In this document: piece after piece, positions 38,701 through 51,800 of the stretch | Numbering within the stretch: the stretch's first letter is position 1 | Layout of the letters: each line of letters begins with the position of its first letter | Source of the DNA: Todiramphus chloris collaris | Taxonomy: Eukaryota > Chordata > Aves > Coraciiformes > Alcedinidae | Direction: 5' to 3' | Length of the DNA stretch: 64,000 nt | Assembly (NCBI GenBank): GCA_025345505.1 | Contig: JANVCC010009967.1 | Span: forward strand, 1,625,689 to 1,689,688 | Program-made: the position numbers and the translations under genes | The notes under the pieces: model-generated | Told to the model about the DNA's origin: nothing | What the model saw: only the letters and a program-made list of their open reading frames with translations | The model's database searches: none

Positions 38701-41700
38701 ATGACCACTTCCCCATACTGATTGACTTAATTCAGGCTTGTAAATAACCCATCTCCGTGTGCTGTGCTGTACATCTCCTCCACACTTTGAGCTGAGCAGC
38801 ATGGTCATACTTCACCAGAGCTGCTTTGGCACATCCCTGTATGACAGTGTTATAATGCTACAAACCACTGTTAGCAATGACGTTCGTAGCAGAATACTTT
38901 CTTGTACTTTTTTCCATGCAAACTTCAGTACAGTGCTATGTTACTTACCTGCATTCAGGAGGCAGGAACCCCTCTGAGCCCACGGGATTGCACACTTCAC
39001 ATGCTAGTGGAGAGGTGGCAGTTTTTAGTGGAGGAGCTCACATAAAAATGACAGAAGAATCTGCATGAATGATGGGTGTTTACTGATGAATGGGAAAGTT
39101 CCATGGATTACCATATGTTAAGTACAACAGGAGCCACAGGTCAGAGCCTCTTTGTGTGCAAAACATCCAACAGATGAGGATACTTGTTCACATTAATTCC
39201 CCAAACCCAAAACAGCAGTCATAAATCATGCTAGGACTGTGTCAGGGTTTATTTTTAACCCACTCAGTGTTGGTGGATTACACTGCATTTCTCTCTGTGT
39301 TTGGTTGTTGAGTCTGTATAAAGGAGCTGGGACCTTTGTGGCAGCAAGAAGTTCAGCAAATACCCTCAGCTGGGTTTTCCACACTCACTATTCCTCCTTG
39401 TCTTCCAAATACAAGCTGGAAAGGCTAGGTTTCTTTTGTCAGTTTGCTGCATTCTGGCTTTCCAAGAGGAGTGGTAGCAGATTTGCTGTTTGAGAGATTT
39501 AGAAACACTGAAATTAGCAGAGCAATACGGTAAGGGAGAGAAGATGGAGTAAGTACAGGTGCCTACCTGTAAAATTAATGACTTGTGCTTGGACAGGTTG
39601 TTTCTGAGCTGTCAATGGAAAGAAGAGTGATTTGAGTGGGGAAGAGCAGAAGCAGTGACACCTACTGACAAAAGCTTTCAAACAGCCGTCTCAGTTTTAT
39701 TCCATTAGTGGTCCTGAGCGCTGTTCAGAGGACATGTGGACCCCTCCTCAGCCAAATATAGCCTGCTCGCTTTTCTTAGTTACTTTTCACGCAATATTTA
39801 GAAGCATCTCTTGGGATCTGCAAAACAGAGGTTTGCAGCCATTGCTTTATCAGCAGATCTAGACAAGCTCCATAGTTCTGATATGGCTGTGCGGTGTCGT
39901 CTCACCCAAGTCCCTTCATCCCCCAGGTCCCTTGGCTTTCTGGCAACCAAGCTGCACCACGAGCACAGCCCTAGTGATACCTCGTCACTGTTTGGTCTGT
40001 CTTGACACAAATGGGGCAACCCCAGGAAGGCAGAAATGCCTGAAGCTTGTTCAAGAAGCTTCTTTTCACTGGGATTCAGTAGGATACACTGCAAACCATC
40101 CAGGTCATAGTTCAAGTCTGAACTGTTGGCTTCCTCTGCAGGAGGAGAAGAAGCTAAAGCCATTTCCCCCCTTTTAACAGTTCTGCTGTTCTTACCAAAT
40201 ATGTTTTCCTTCAGTCAGGCAAACCACATTGCCTCTCCTAGGCTATACTCCACCTCCTCCTCCTTCCCCAAGGCTTCTGTTCTGTATTATCTGTATGAAT
40301 TTCTGGCATTTGGCCTCTAGTACCAGGTTGCCTTCACCTTTCGGTCTTCTCCTGGAACAGGGGCAGAGCCAGCCTTAGGGGTGAAAGGATCTGGGTCCAC
40401 AACACGCTCAGTCTCCCTAAGAGCAAATGAAATGTGAACAAGGTTGGGGTGATGCTGGCACCCTTGCTATGAGCACAGGAAGAGCCCACAACACTCACCT
40501 GGGCACAGACAGATACTGCAGTCCTCTCTGAGGATAACCTAAACTGGGATTTGTGTCGTAACATATTTCATGTTAAGCAAGTAAAAACACCAAGACAAGA
40601 AACTCATACTGGGGCGTCTGCGGATAAAGCAGCTATGACTGCTACCCAGCTTTGTTCCAAGGACAGGGGGTTGTGAAAATAACGACAATCAAGATGCAAG
40701 GGAAAGACTTAGATTAGAGGCAGAGACATTATCACAGTTTTTGTCTGTTGCAGAAAAAAACTGGGAAGTTTTGTGTTACAGGAAAAAAGGCATTTTTCAA
40801 GAAAAAAGATGTAGTGATCTTTTTAATTTTTTTTAAATCAAGTAAAGCATCACAACAGGTACTTCTCCTAGATCCCCTGACAGTGCTTTGTTCACTCATG
40901 ATATAGTAACAACTGCCAGTGAGTATAAGTGGAGCAGGGACTTGAGGACCGGAGAGTGAGAATGGAAGTCAGTACATCTGATATCTGTACGGGCAAGCTG
41001 CTGCTGACAGACCACAGCTTCACTTCCAGACATCTTTGCTTCTTGATTTCCTTCTTACATGATTCAGGAGCAGAAGGACCATACCAGTGCTAGGAGGAGA
41101 GTCATTGTATTTTGCAAGTGGGTCCTATTTTTTCCAGTGTCCCAGTGCAGCAGATTGGAAATTCTGTTATGAGTTTTAAAATTCATTTCTTTAATCTTGC
41201 ATTTGAATGAACACAGTAAGAAAACAAAACTAGTTGTGAACCTATATATCTGCTTTGTGATAATATTTGATATACTTTTCTCTCTTCAGCCTACTTCAAC
41301 CTGCCTATTCAGTGCCTGGCAGGTCTTTGTATGACTAAAATTGTAATGGCTTCCTGAAATTTTCTGAACAGAATCAGAAAATCATTTCAAGTAGTTAGAG
41401 AGCAGTTGGAGCATGGATGAGCTGGATTACTATCTTTAGATTTATATTTTACAAACCGGTGAAGCATCATTGTGCATCCCTGGGTGTTGTTAAAGACCAG
41501 TTATTCATCTGGGAGAAAACCTGAGTTACCCCTCTGAACAAGGGGATTTTCATCATTCTTACAGTTCCCACCTGCTGAACACAGAATCTTATTCCATTTG
41601 CTTGGTTTAGTTGATCTTATTTTAAATATGAAACAAAGTCTTTGTGCAGTTTTTTTGGACGAAAGAACTCTGTTGTGAACTAGATACCACTGTATTAATG

Positions 41701-42407
41701 CAGTTTTCTTATCTTAAAAGCTCTGAGGCCTGTATTCCATCTCACAAACTCTCTCAGGCAATTAGACGTGCAAAGTCATCGTCAGCCTTTGTAACACTTC
41801 TGTTGAAGTGAAAGACATTCCAGAATAATGGGATTTTAAAAGTGCTAGTCTGACTAAGTTCTTACACTGCACTCACCAGCTCATATTGCTCATATTAGTA
41901 ATTTTAGGGCTGAGAGACCTCAGAAGTGTTTTTTGGGGGCCTGGGTAGGAGCTCAGGCAGAAAGACTACATCCCTGATTTCCAGTAGTAAAATAGTGGGA
42001 GCACTGAGTGAGTCTCTGCCCTCCCCTAGCCTCCTTCTCCCATTTGCTTATTGCTAGTGTCGTGTACTCATTGCTAGGAAAAAACAAGCAACACAAAAAT
42101 GAGCACTCTGACAGAACCAGCAGTGCTAGCTGAGCAGGTTCACCAGAATGAAGTGCAGAGTGTCCCAACTGTTTTTTGCTTCCAGGGAGATGGCTGTTGC
42201 CAAGGCACTCCCAACACTCAGCTTTGTGAAGCTGCTCTAGGATACAGCTCACTTTCTCTGAACTGCACCCAGTTAAATGACTTCACCGATAAGGGATGGC
42301 TTGCAAAGAAGTGAAATGGGGAAAGCCTAGCTATCATACAGCTTGGCCCTAGACTGTGTGTGGTACTGAGCTTCACTGTGTGGCTAACAGACATTTCATT
42401 CTTTCAG

Positions 42408-42488
42408 GCTCGTCGTTCCCAATAAGGGCTATTCGTCGTTAGACCAGAGTCCAGATGAAAAGCCTCTGGTAGCCCTGGATACGGACAG
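42408..42488 (+). CDS. FAM219A: FAM219A coding exon 4
   Basis: The acceptor is CTTTCAG ending at 42407. The first base completes Arg, and the exon then reads LVVPNKGYSSLDQSPDEKPL to LDTD. The donor is GACAG|GTATGC at 42489, phase 2. The exon encodes the start of the acidic, Ser-rich middle of the protein, with SP- and SxDE-type sites suited to proline-directed kinases and CK2 (inference from motif only). It is almost identical to the mammalian sequence. Confidence 0.96.
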
Positions 42489-42775
42489 GTATGCAAAGTG
42501 TTAATAAGATGATACACATTATGGTGCAAGCAAGTTTTCACACCAGAGTGCAGCACTACAGCTAAGTGCTGCCAAAACTGCTTTTGCAGACTGCTTGCAC
42601 TGTTCCTTGCTGTGCCCTTTGTCATATGCAATAACTGGTCTGTCTGTGGAAAAAAGGAGAAAGAGACCTGAGTAAAGAGCATTATCCTGGAAAGATGTGA
42701 GGGTCACGTATGAAAGTTGCTCTCCAGGTTCCCTTGATGTGACTTCTCTGTTCTGTATCTTCTCCTTCCCTGTAG

Positions 42776-42830
42776 TGATGATGACTTTGACATGTCCAGA
42801 TACTCGTCCTCAGGATACTCATCAGCTGAG
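42776..42830 (+). CDS. FAM219A: FAM219A coding exon 5
   Basis: This short 55-base exon has acceptor CCCTGTAG ending at 42775. It completes Ser and reads DDDFDMSRYSSSGYSSAE, then GAG|GTGAGT at 42831, ending phase 0. It is the DDDFDM plus Ser/Tyr cluster of FAM219A. The intron before it is only 287 bases (42489-42775) and holds nothing notable. Confidence 0.96.
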
Positions 42831-44060
42831 GTGAGTTTTACTCTCTCCTGGCATCCTTGACATGAATACTAATAGTAGAACAGCCTGAAATGGCTCAGAG
42901 GGGCCTTGTACTGCCAAAAGAGGCTACACAATGAGTTTACCACTGGTGTAGACTCTCTGAGCCTGGAAGGGGCCATGACAGTAAATGTGTCATGTTTCTT
43001 TCTTCCCTGGTGATCCACTTGGCTCCATCCCCACGTTGCCATGGTACAGAAATCTGCCTGTAGGCTGTTGTCTCAGCTACCTTTGGCTTCCCTCAAGTTA
43101 TTCCCACTTCTGCTTAGCCCTGCAGTGTTTGCCCCTGTGGTGCAAAAGCATCAACTTCTCTGTCACGTCAGCTCAGCGGCCATATGCTTGCCAAGAACAC
43201 AAAGGATCTGAGTGTGTGCTATGTTTTCCATTTCTTGGGGCAATCAGAGTCACCCAGTGTATGTTTACTTGGAGCAGGCAGAAATTCCAGGGAGGACTTT
43301 CAGAAACGAACTCTTGCCCTTTCTAAGAGAAAAGGCAGGAAGCTCAGGCTTCTTGATCCCTCTTCATTGTTTCTGAATATGTTCCCAAGCACTTTCCTGA
43401 TTTAGCTCAGCCTCTGGCTCCTGCTTCTGCAGGATCTCATTTTACATCCAGGTTGTTGAGCAGCTACTCTGCATGCAAGCTGCTGGGAACTCTTCCCCCT
43501 GGTATCCCTTCCTTGGGCAAAATATGTCTGAAACACAGAGAAATGACAAAGAGCAGGGACTAATTCATCAGTGGGCCCTGATGAAGTGTTGTTCATGCAA
43601 ATCTGGTTAGATAATACTTGAATCTGAAATTACAAAGTGTCAAGAGGCTTTACCTCCTTTCAACTGCTATAGCATGCCCCAGACTGAGAGGAGGGCCTGC
43701 CCATCTGCCAGATGGTTTATTAACATTATTATTACATTACTTTAAATGAGGGCTTATCTTCATGGAAAGGTGATTCCCAAATAAAATAGTGTATCATAGG
43801 ATCATAGAATTGTTTTGGTTGGAAGAGACCTTTAAGTCCAACCATGGAACTGTGGAGTATCTCACTCTAGATATTCCTCTTGTGGAAGAAGCTAGAACAG
43901 AGGGAAGCCCTCAGATGTGATCAGACACTGGGATTCTTTCATTGGTGGGACATCTCCTAATGGTGGGGAAATATATCCCAGAGTAAGGGACCTCCTTCAT
44001 CTTCTGACCATCAGAAGTAAGAAATCTCAAGTGTTTGACTGTTTGTCTCTTTGTCTGTAG
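42831..44060 (+). other. FAM219A: FAM219A intron 5
   Basis: This last coding intron is 1230 bases and carries one short minus-strand CR1 end at 43795-43850. An AATAAA near 43780 lies just before the repeat and is presumably unused. The intron ends in TCTGTAG immediately followed by CAG, giving a tandem acceptor at the start of exon 6. Confidence 0.85.
43795..43850 (-). mobile_element. CR1 LINE 3' end, minus strand
   Basis: The sequence GGATCATAGAATTGTTTTGG followed by TTGGAAGAGACCTTTAAG is the reverse complement of the terminal CR1 consensus. Only the last 50-60 bases are recognisable. Confidence 0.9.
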
Positions 44061-44219
44061 CAGATCAACCAAGACTTGAACATCCAGCTGCTAAAGGATG
44101 GGTACCGGTTAGATGAGATCCCAGATGACGAGGACCTCGACCTAATCCCCCCTAAATCGGTCAACCCTACCTGCATGTGTTGCCAAGCCACCTCCTCCAC
44201 CGCCTGTCACATCCAGTAG
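44061..44219 (+). CDS. FAM219A: FAM219A coding exon 6 and stop
   Basis: This terminal coding exon has 53 codons including TAG at 44217-44219. It reads QINQDLNIQLLKDGYRLDEI, the acidic PDDEDLDLIPP segment, then the Cys-containing tail CMCCQATSSTACHIQ. The C-terminus is residue-for-residue what is known from mammals. The CxCC cluster plus a further Cys could bind metal or be lipidated, but that is speculation. Its acceptor is a NAGNAG (TAGCAG, 44058-44063), so the first Gln can be included or skipped. A 3'UTR of uncertain length follows. Confidence 0.97.
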   Translation, partial: QINQDLNIQLLKDGYRLDEIPDDEDLDLIPPKSVNPTCMCCQATSSTACHIQ

Positions 44220-44866
44220 TGAGGCCGGCAGGCTGTGATCAGTGCTTTCCACTATAACTGTAAAACTTAACAGCCATTGCTTCCTCCTATGGTAGGACGT
44301 GCACCTCTTTGTGTTCATGGAGCCAGGAGAAACCAAAAAATTCATTTTATGATTGGTTGATAAGTTATTTTAAACTATGGTTAAACAAAATAGAAGTTGC
44401 TGAAAGTGCCAGGCAGTGCCTGGCAGAACTGACTGGTCTGGAAAGCGAATGCAGAGAGGTCCAGAGATACCTCCTTAGTTTGTGGAGGCACTGGGGATAT
44501 TTTATAAGGTGTCTGTTCCATAATGTGAAAGGTCAGATGGGGATGCAGGTAATCCTGCCCACAAAAACCAATGCATATGCAAGATCAGGGGTGAGTCTGA
44601 GGTGTCAGGGGGTTTTACCAGTGAGAGGAGGTCAATTCTTAATTCATTCACTAAACCTGTTTCATTTGCATGACCAAAATGACACTGGGTCACAGGAACG
44701 GGAACAGAGCAGGGCATCCTTTCTTATGGCAAAGCTATCCAGGACTAGAATGACACAATTCATTCACTTGTGAAAAGGACAAATAGGTGGCACTTCACTG
44801 TGAGTCAGTACTAACCAGAGCTCTCGTGTCACGTATCCAATGCGATCTACCCTTAGCTCCACATTA

Positions 44867-44872
44867 AATAAA
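44867..44872 (+). terminator. FAM219A: Proximal poly(A) signal AATAAA
   Basis: Canonical AATAAA lies about 650 bases after the FAM219A stop codon, in ACATTAAATAAACACCAG. Use is plausible but untested. Confidence 0.45.
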
Positions 44873-45775
44873 CACCAGACACATCAAATTCGATTTGCAA
44901 TCCATCTCTGATCTTCAGGAATTCACTCCTTGCCCGAGAATACCATACTCCTGATTTCAGTCCACTCACATATACTGACTTCAGCCTATACTTAATTCCC
45001 AGGAGTCCCGTCCACTTCAAAAAATCTTAAGCTTTCTTCAAGTAAAAAAATAAGTCCTGTGTGAGACAAGACTAGAGCTGTACAGTCTGAAGGTCAGTGC
45101 TGGAAAAGCAAGTTGAAGAAAGCACATTTTTACAATGCTCAACTGCTGATACTCTCTTTACACTGCATCTCTTGGTGCATGTGGGAGAAACTTGTTAACT
45201 CTGAAGACATCTGTGTAGTAGTGTCAGACTTTAGGGGAGTTTTCAGCAACAGCAGGATTATGAATAGGTTCAGCTGAAAAAAATCCATGAAAGAAAACTA
45301 CTGTTTATCGCATCTCTGCCCCCTTGTGAACCAGGCTTGGTCTGTGTTAGAGCTGACACATGTCAGGAGCAATTGTGTTTAGTGCTGGAGTAGTCAAGAA
45401 ACCTTGCATTACATTAGGTTGCTGGACTGAATTGCCAGTTCACTAGTGGGTTGTTTTGAATGCGAAATGATTTCTAGAATTATGAAATGTGACCTCTCCC
45501 TGGCTGGTCTTACACTGCTGGCTTCAGCATATGCAGGGCTCAGGCAAGGGGTGGTCTGGCATTTTTTTAGTGTTGAAATCTTCTGCCACAGGCACAACTG
45601 TGTGATGTTTCTGCCCTACCAGGAGGAAGGACCACCTACCTTGGGTCATCACTTGCTTTACAGCCTGGAGAAGGCGAAAAGCAAGGGCAATCCTGAGCTT
45701 CCCATCAGAATTCCTGATTCACAAGGCAGAGCCTGAGCTACAACCCGACAGACAAGATTGCCCATCTGAAATCTG

Positions 45776-45814
45776 CATGAAGAGAGATGAGTTTTTAAGT
45801 CGTCTCTCTTCATG
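45776..45814 (+). repeat. Perfect hairpin, 12-bp stem extending to 15
   Basis: CATGAAGAGAGA (45776-45787) is exactly complementary to TCTCTCTTCATG (45803-45814). In RNA the stem extends inward by a U-G, a G-C and an A-U pair, leaving a 9-base loop GTTTTTAAG. It would lie in the FAM219A 3'UTR if the distal poly(A) site is used. It is too short for a standard microRNA precursor. Confidence 0.75.
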
Positions 45815-48800
45815 ATTAGGCAAAGATTTATTTAACATCCTGCAGTTTCACTCTGAGCAGTGCAAAGCACGATACCAGCCACAGCATGAGCAAAGGAGCA
45901 GGCACACGAGATTCCTGGGCTTTATTACTCACTACCTGGTATGGGCAGCTGTTAAAGTTATGTTTGCCCTGACTCCCTACAACAGTGCACTGCCACCCTG
46001 GCTCCAGGCCACAGAAAGGGGATCGAGTGGTGCTTTTTACTGAGCATCCCTGGCTCTTCATACAGAAGTGCTGGTTAGCTTGCCAGCTCCTCTAGGAAGA
46101 GTTCTCCTCAAGTGAATTATTCTGACTTTCTCACTACCTGGTAATGCTGACAGGGTGTATTTCCAAATTGTTTCTAAAGAAGCACAAAGCATCAGGTCTC
46201 CAGTTACTCACTTCTTCCTTCACGTGCCTGCTTTCCTCTCCACTGCTAGCTCAGGTTGAGGTTACTGGGTTGTCTGGAGGTGGGGGAAGAGGTCTAACAA
46301 CACTGTGTAGAGGGGAAAGGTAAAAGGGAAAAAACATTCCTTAAAGAGTCTTTTTTTTTAATGGGGATTGTAGTCAAAACCTAACAGAAACACCATGGTC
46401 AAACCAAATCCTATAGGACATGACCTCTTCACTCTTCTAAAAACGACGGACTTTGCAGTTGGACATTGGTACCATGCAACATCTTCATTGCATTTGTCCT
46501 CCTGGGTCACTCTCTGTGCCTTCCAGCCGGGCTACACATGCTCAGCCCTTGCTCAGGAGCTCAGACCATTTCAGTGCGCCTGCTAGAGCAACAAGCCATC
46601 TGTTTACATGAGTCTGCCGTGGAGGACCACAGGTCCCACAGGTCTCTGTCATGCCATCGTGTTCAGCCTAAGATAGGCTTGCTGACATTGTATCTCCCAG
46701 GGTTAACACCTCCCCTCGGAAGGACAGACCTTCCCTGATAACCACTGCCTGATGGCATCACAACTAAGTCCTTTTATTGCCCCTTTTGCTGTTTTTTGCC
46801 TGCCATGTGCCCTGAGGCATTCCTCCAACCTGCAGCCCTGCAACTGCCCTCAGCCCTTGGCATTGTGTGATGTGCATCTGCTTCTAGCACAGTCCTTTAA
46901 GGAGGGAGATTAATTTATATGTTGCACCCAGTGCTTCCTCCAAATACAGGTGGAAGCACAAGACAAGTGCTTTTCCCTGCACACAGAAGGAGTTGGTGGC
47001 ACAAACAGCTGGTTTTGCATGACAGTACAGGACCATAAAATGGCAATTTTTTGGCTTCTCCTCTCTATGCTTTGTGTTCATATATTTTATTAGGGGAATG
47101 AAGTAGAAAGGGTGGGGAAAAGTAGTTACCTGTGTAGGGTCGTTGTGAGGAAGGCTGAATGGATTAAGGCAATGCACGTGTGGCTATCCTAGAAAACTGA
47201 ACACTAACCCTTCTGAACCACAGCTCTTAAGCAGGTTATGACCACACAGCATGTTTGATGGCTCGTTACAGAATATGGTGGACAGCCTGTCAGTATGTAT
47301 GAACCACAGATTCAGCTGGCTCTCCTCTCTGGTCTCGTGTTCAGACCTTTACTTCAGCCAGAAGGTTTTCCTTGTGCCCTCATTGGAGATTACGCTGTGG
47401 TGACTTCCCAGGAAGGTATCTAGATATGTGGCCATTCTGATACTGCTCTCCTTAGACCAGTCTATGCCACCAAAGCCTGGAGAAGGCAAAAGCAAAGAGC
47501 ACAGACCTTGACTCTTTGTTGGAGCATTATAAAGCCCTAAAATCTGCAGAGCTGCTGGGCACTCTCCTAAATGCAGACAGCATGCAAGAAAGTGAATCAT
47601 TCCTTGTTCCAGTCTTTGCACCAAAACAGATGATCTTCTCAGGCCCCATTTTCAGTCCAAAGCTCTAGAGAATACCAAGGCAAGGAGGACCATCGAGTAT
47701 GAAAGGCTGCTTTGCTGTCCAGCTAAATTACCATGCAAACAGGATTTAAGGGTATTGATGCTGCTGTCTCTACAAAGGAGTTTGCATTTAATGCCTCCTA
47801 AAGCCAGACTGGCTTTTTGTTAAGATTTTATGTGATTTCAGTCACCAAATTACCTGAGTTTAAGCAACTCCTTTCCTTTTATCAGATGTTAATTTTGCTC
47901 TTTAATATGAGCTGGCTTTGAACTCCAGCTCTCAGCACTCAACTCTGTTTCTCTGGTCTGCAAACTCTCCTTTCTCAGCTGTCTGTGTGAGTTAGGGTTC
48001 CTAGGGTTAAGGAAGGTCCTTAGATAGCATGGTCTAGTCTGCTTTCTGGTAGGCTGAAAGGAGGCTGATGTACAGGCAGCCATCCCAAAGACTCATCTGA
48101 TGTCTTATGGGACATACCTTGAAGCCAGCCCTTGGAAGAGCCACTAGGTCTTTTCTGACATTGCTGCATGTCTACGCTCAACATGTACAGATTGGCCATT
48201 GGGTCTGCTGTCCTGTTCTGGCTGTCTTTCCTGCAGATGCCTGGCACCTGCAAAAGCAGGCCACCAAGCCTGCTGCGTGAACTCTGAAAGGGGCTTCAGG
48301 ATGCTCCCCCATGGACAGGATGGACTCAGCTGCTCATGGTTTGTCTCTCCAGCTCTTTTTCTGAAAGGAGGCACCCTGTGCGCTCAGCTGCATGCTGGCT
48401 GACATACTGGTCTGCAATTCTGAGCAGAATCCTTTGCTCCCCATGCAGAGTCTGTCCTCAGGCTGGCCTGCAAGCTTTACAGTAGCATGCAGGAGGCTTG
48501 AAAAGTACAGTGCCCTGTATGTGACTCAACAGAAACATGAAGATGCCTTTGAAGAAAGGAAGGAACCAGCTGGGCACCAGATGGAACAACAGGAAAAGGA
48601 AAATAAGCAGTGACTAGAAAGGTTTCCAAGTGCTGCATTGGCCTAGGGCAGATCCCAGTTGTCTGAGTTAATCTGTCTCAGTGCAGTGCTGATACCAGCA
48701 GGGAGCAAAGCTTGCCTTCAGATGCACACACCAGAAACACCGTGTCCCCAGGCTGGTACTGCAGCCAACTGCTACTGTGGGGAGACTGCTGGGCTATTAG

Positions 48801-51800
48801 AGCACGAAATGAGAGCCGGGGTCCCTTGCTGCTGGTGGCACATAGTATACATTTGCTCTAATATCAGGCAAGTCTTGATGTCCACTCCCTTCTTCAGCAC
48901 AGGGGAGAAACTTGCCTTACAGAGATGCTGCCATCACCCTGCGTGGATGTTTCCACATGCGACGGGCACCATCGATAGCATAGCTCTACAAGCAAGATGC
49001 AAAGAGTGTGCTGTGGAAACTTAATGGATATTTTCAAAGTACTGTTCTGCTTTCCTGCTGTTTACCAGCTTCCGATGTTGCTTGTATGTGCCAGAAGGCT
49101 GTGGGGCAGAGGTTAGTAGAAAGATTAAACAGCTTTTGGGGAAAATGTTTGGCAGGATTGTGTTTCCCAGTTATTTGTCAGATGGCTCTTGCACAACTGG
49201 CTTCTCTGTGTGCTGCTACAAGGAACATGTAAGAAGATTTAATGGCCCAACAGCACCATCCCCTGATAGTAGAATTAAGGAATTTAGGAGTGCAAAGGGG
49301 ATGGCAAGTGCTCATGGGAGGGAAAAGAGTATTGAAGAGCTCATTTGGGAAATTACCACAGCAGTTTCACGATTTTACGTTCAGCGTCCATATAATCATC
49401 TGAGGGCATAAAATGGAACTTTTTCCCAGGATTTTCCTTTACTTTTGCATTCTCCCTTCAAGCTCACAAGCAGTATGGCTACTCTTAGCTAGAATTAAGT
49501 CAGCTTTGTCACCTGGCTCAGCAAGCATAGGCTGCATGTTCAGCAGAAACACCTGCAGTGCCACAGAGCAAGCCAGGCTGGGTTGAGCTTAAGGGGAGGG
49601 CATGGAAGGGTCTTCGTTTTAAGGTGCTTTTCACCTGTAGGAGAACATTACATCCTTGTTACCTTCTTTCGAGGCTTTCCTGGGAGAGGGATTGCCCCAG
49701 ACCTTGAACTGCATCTCATCAGACAAACCCACCTCTGTTAAAGAGCCACACAAGCCCTGATGCAGAAGGGCCAGCAATTTAACATAGAGGAAGAGGTTAT
49801 GACCTGGGATTACCTGCAGAAGATTAATGCAGATTTCTCACAGGGGATGGCATCCATATTTTAAATCCCTCTATCATGCAGCTGAGCTGATGCATTGTTT
49901 CCAAAAAATTACAGTTACATCCCCTCCTTTGCCACACTTGACAATGGTGGCAATCCCAGCATCACAACAGCCAAATGCTGCCTGGCTGAGCACTGATTTG
50001 ACAGCTTGCTGGACAGGCAAAAGCTGGGGACTAATTGAGATTAAAATGGAGTAGAGCACCGTGGCCCATGCAGCAAGCCATGTTGCAGAGCAGCATGGAC
50101 ACGGGCAGGACAGGTTGCAGCTTTCCCTGATGCCTGTGGAGAGCAGCTCTTCTCACTGGTTCCCACACCTGTTTGCCACTGGTGGTGGCACCGAGCCTTT
50201 CTCTGAAAAGCTGATCCAGGAAAAGATGGATTTGCTCCTGGAAAGAGCCTGCCTTGCTCAGGTTGTGCCTGATTTGTGGAGCCATTTCCATAGTAACAAA
50301 CTGTGATACAGGTGGTGGGATTGCATCAGGGAGCGGAAGGTACAAAAGAAGCCTCATTAAAGTGTGACCATGCCAGACATGTCGCTGGAAATCAGCACAG
50401 TAGGCACCAGGAAAAGAAAAGGCCACCAAAAGGCCATGCTGAGATAAGTCCCCTTACTTGCCAAGATGTTTACCCACCCAGAGCAGCTCTTCTCCCCTAG
50501 TTGCCCATCCAGCTGCCTCAGGTGAGCTCACTGGCAAGCACTGCTCTCCACCAGGCTAAAGCAGCCTGGTTCTGCACCCCAAAAAAAGCTGTGACTCTTT
50601 ATTTGTTACCCACCTTCCTCGTTCCTGCATGATTTAGGAGATGCAAAGTTTGCTGGGAGGTGTAATACAGATGCATGGAGAGAGCTGGAAAACTTGGACA
50701 AGCCCTTCTGTTTTTTTATCACGTTCATCTCCCTCTCCAGCTCACAGATTTCTTTGCCCTGCTTCTTTGCCCAGAAAAGCTGCGTTAGCAGCTGTGTTTG
50801 GCTTGTAGCTGCCTGTATCCTGAGACAAACACAAGGCAAATATCAGACCAGCAGGAGATCCAACCAGTGTGATGGTGGGTGAGTCAGAGACAGGCTGGGA
50901 TCTCTTTTCACCCACCTGAAGGCTGTGGGGATGAGGATTCACAGGGCTAGTGTAAAACCTTGGTGTGATCCAGCAGGCTAAGCCAGCCACCTTCACCCTC
51001 CCAATCCCTCTGCAGCGAGAGGTCTGGGACCCGAGTGCCAGGTTCCTGTCTGGCCAGCCGATCTGCTCCTGGTGCAGGCTGGAGACCTGCAGCAGAGGTG
51101 CAGACAGGACGCCTGTCGGCTGTGCTTTCATTGTGCCTGGGCACGCTGGTAGGGTTGTAGTTCTGCAGGGAAAACAGTTCTTGAAAAGGATTACGTTTTT
51201 GCAGAGGTGAAATATCAGTAGGCTGTGGGGTTTTTTTTTTTCCTGGTTTTGCACATTCTTAGCCATTTTTACTCCTTCCACAGAAGTTATTGAACCGTCA
51301 GTTTAATTAGACACCATTAAATAGTTTTCTGAAGGGTCTGAAAGCAGGCACTACTTGCATGCAGAGCTGGTCTGTGCCTAACATAAAACTTCCAGACCTT
51401 GTTGTACATCCTGTAGCTGAGTCACCCCATGTGCTGGGTGGGGACTTGGTTGGGAGAGAGCACTGGCCATCATGCCAAACAGCCACAGCTTCCCAAACTG
51501 AAGATGAATTGGACCAGGAAGCCGGGCAAGGAACAATCACAGTAGAAGGGTAGCTAGTTGTGACAGGTAATCTTTGGTATCTGTGTCCAGTGGTTAGTCC
51601 TAGAATTGCAAACCTTGTTATATTGCACACGTCCTCCTTCCACTCCTCTGAAAGCAGCCATCGCCTTTCCTACCCCCTGCCCCATGCACTAGTGATGAGC
51701 ATCAGAGGCAGTTGCACCAAAGTGACTCTGAGCCTAGTTCTGCATCCACCTCTCCCACCTAAACCTAAGGCAACCTGGACCGTTGTTGGCCATCACAAGC

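Larger units (their letters stand above)
37932..42407 (+). other. FAM219A: FAM219A intron 3
   Basis: This intron separates exons 3 and 4. Its first 800 bases carry two facing CR1 fragments (38242-38415 plus, 38505-38700 minus). The rest is unremarkable, with T- and A-rich patches near 40740-40850 and no recognised exon. It ends in ATTCTTTCAG at 42398-42407. Confidence 0.85.
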
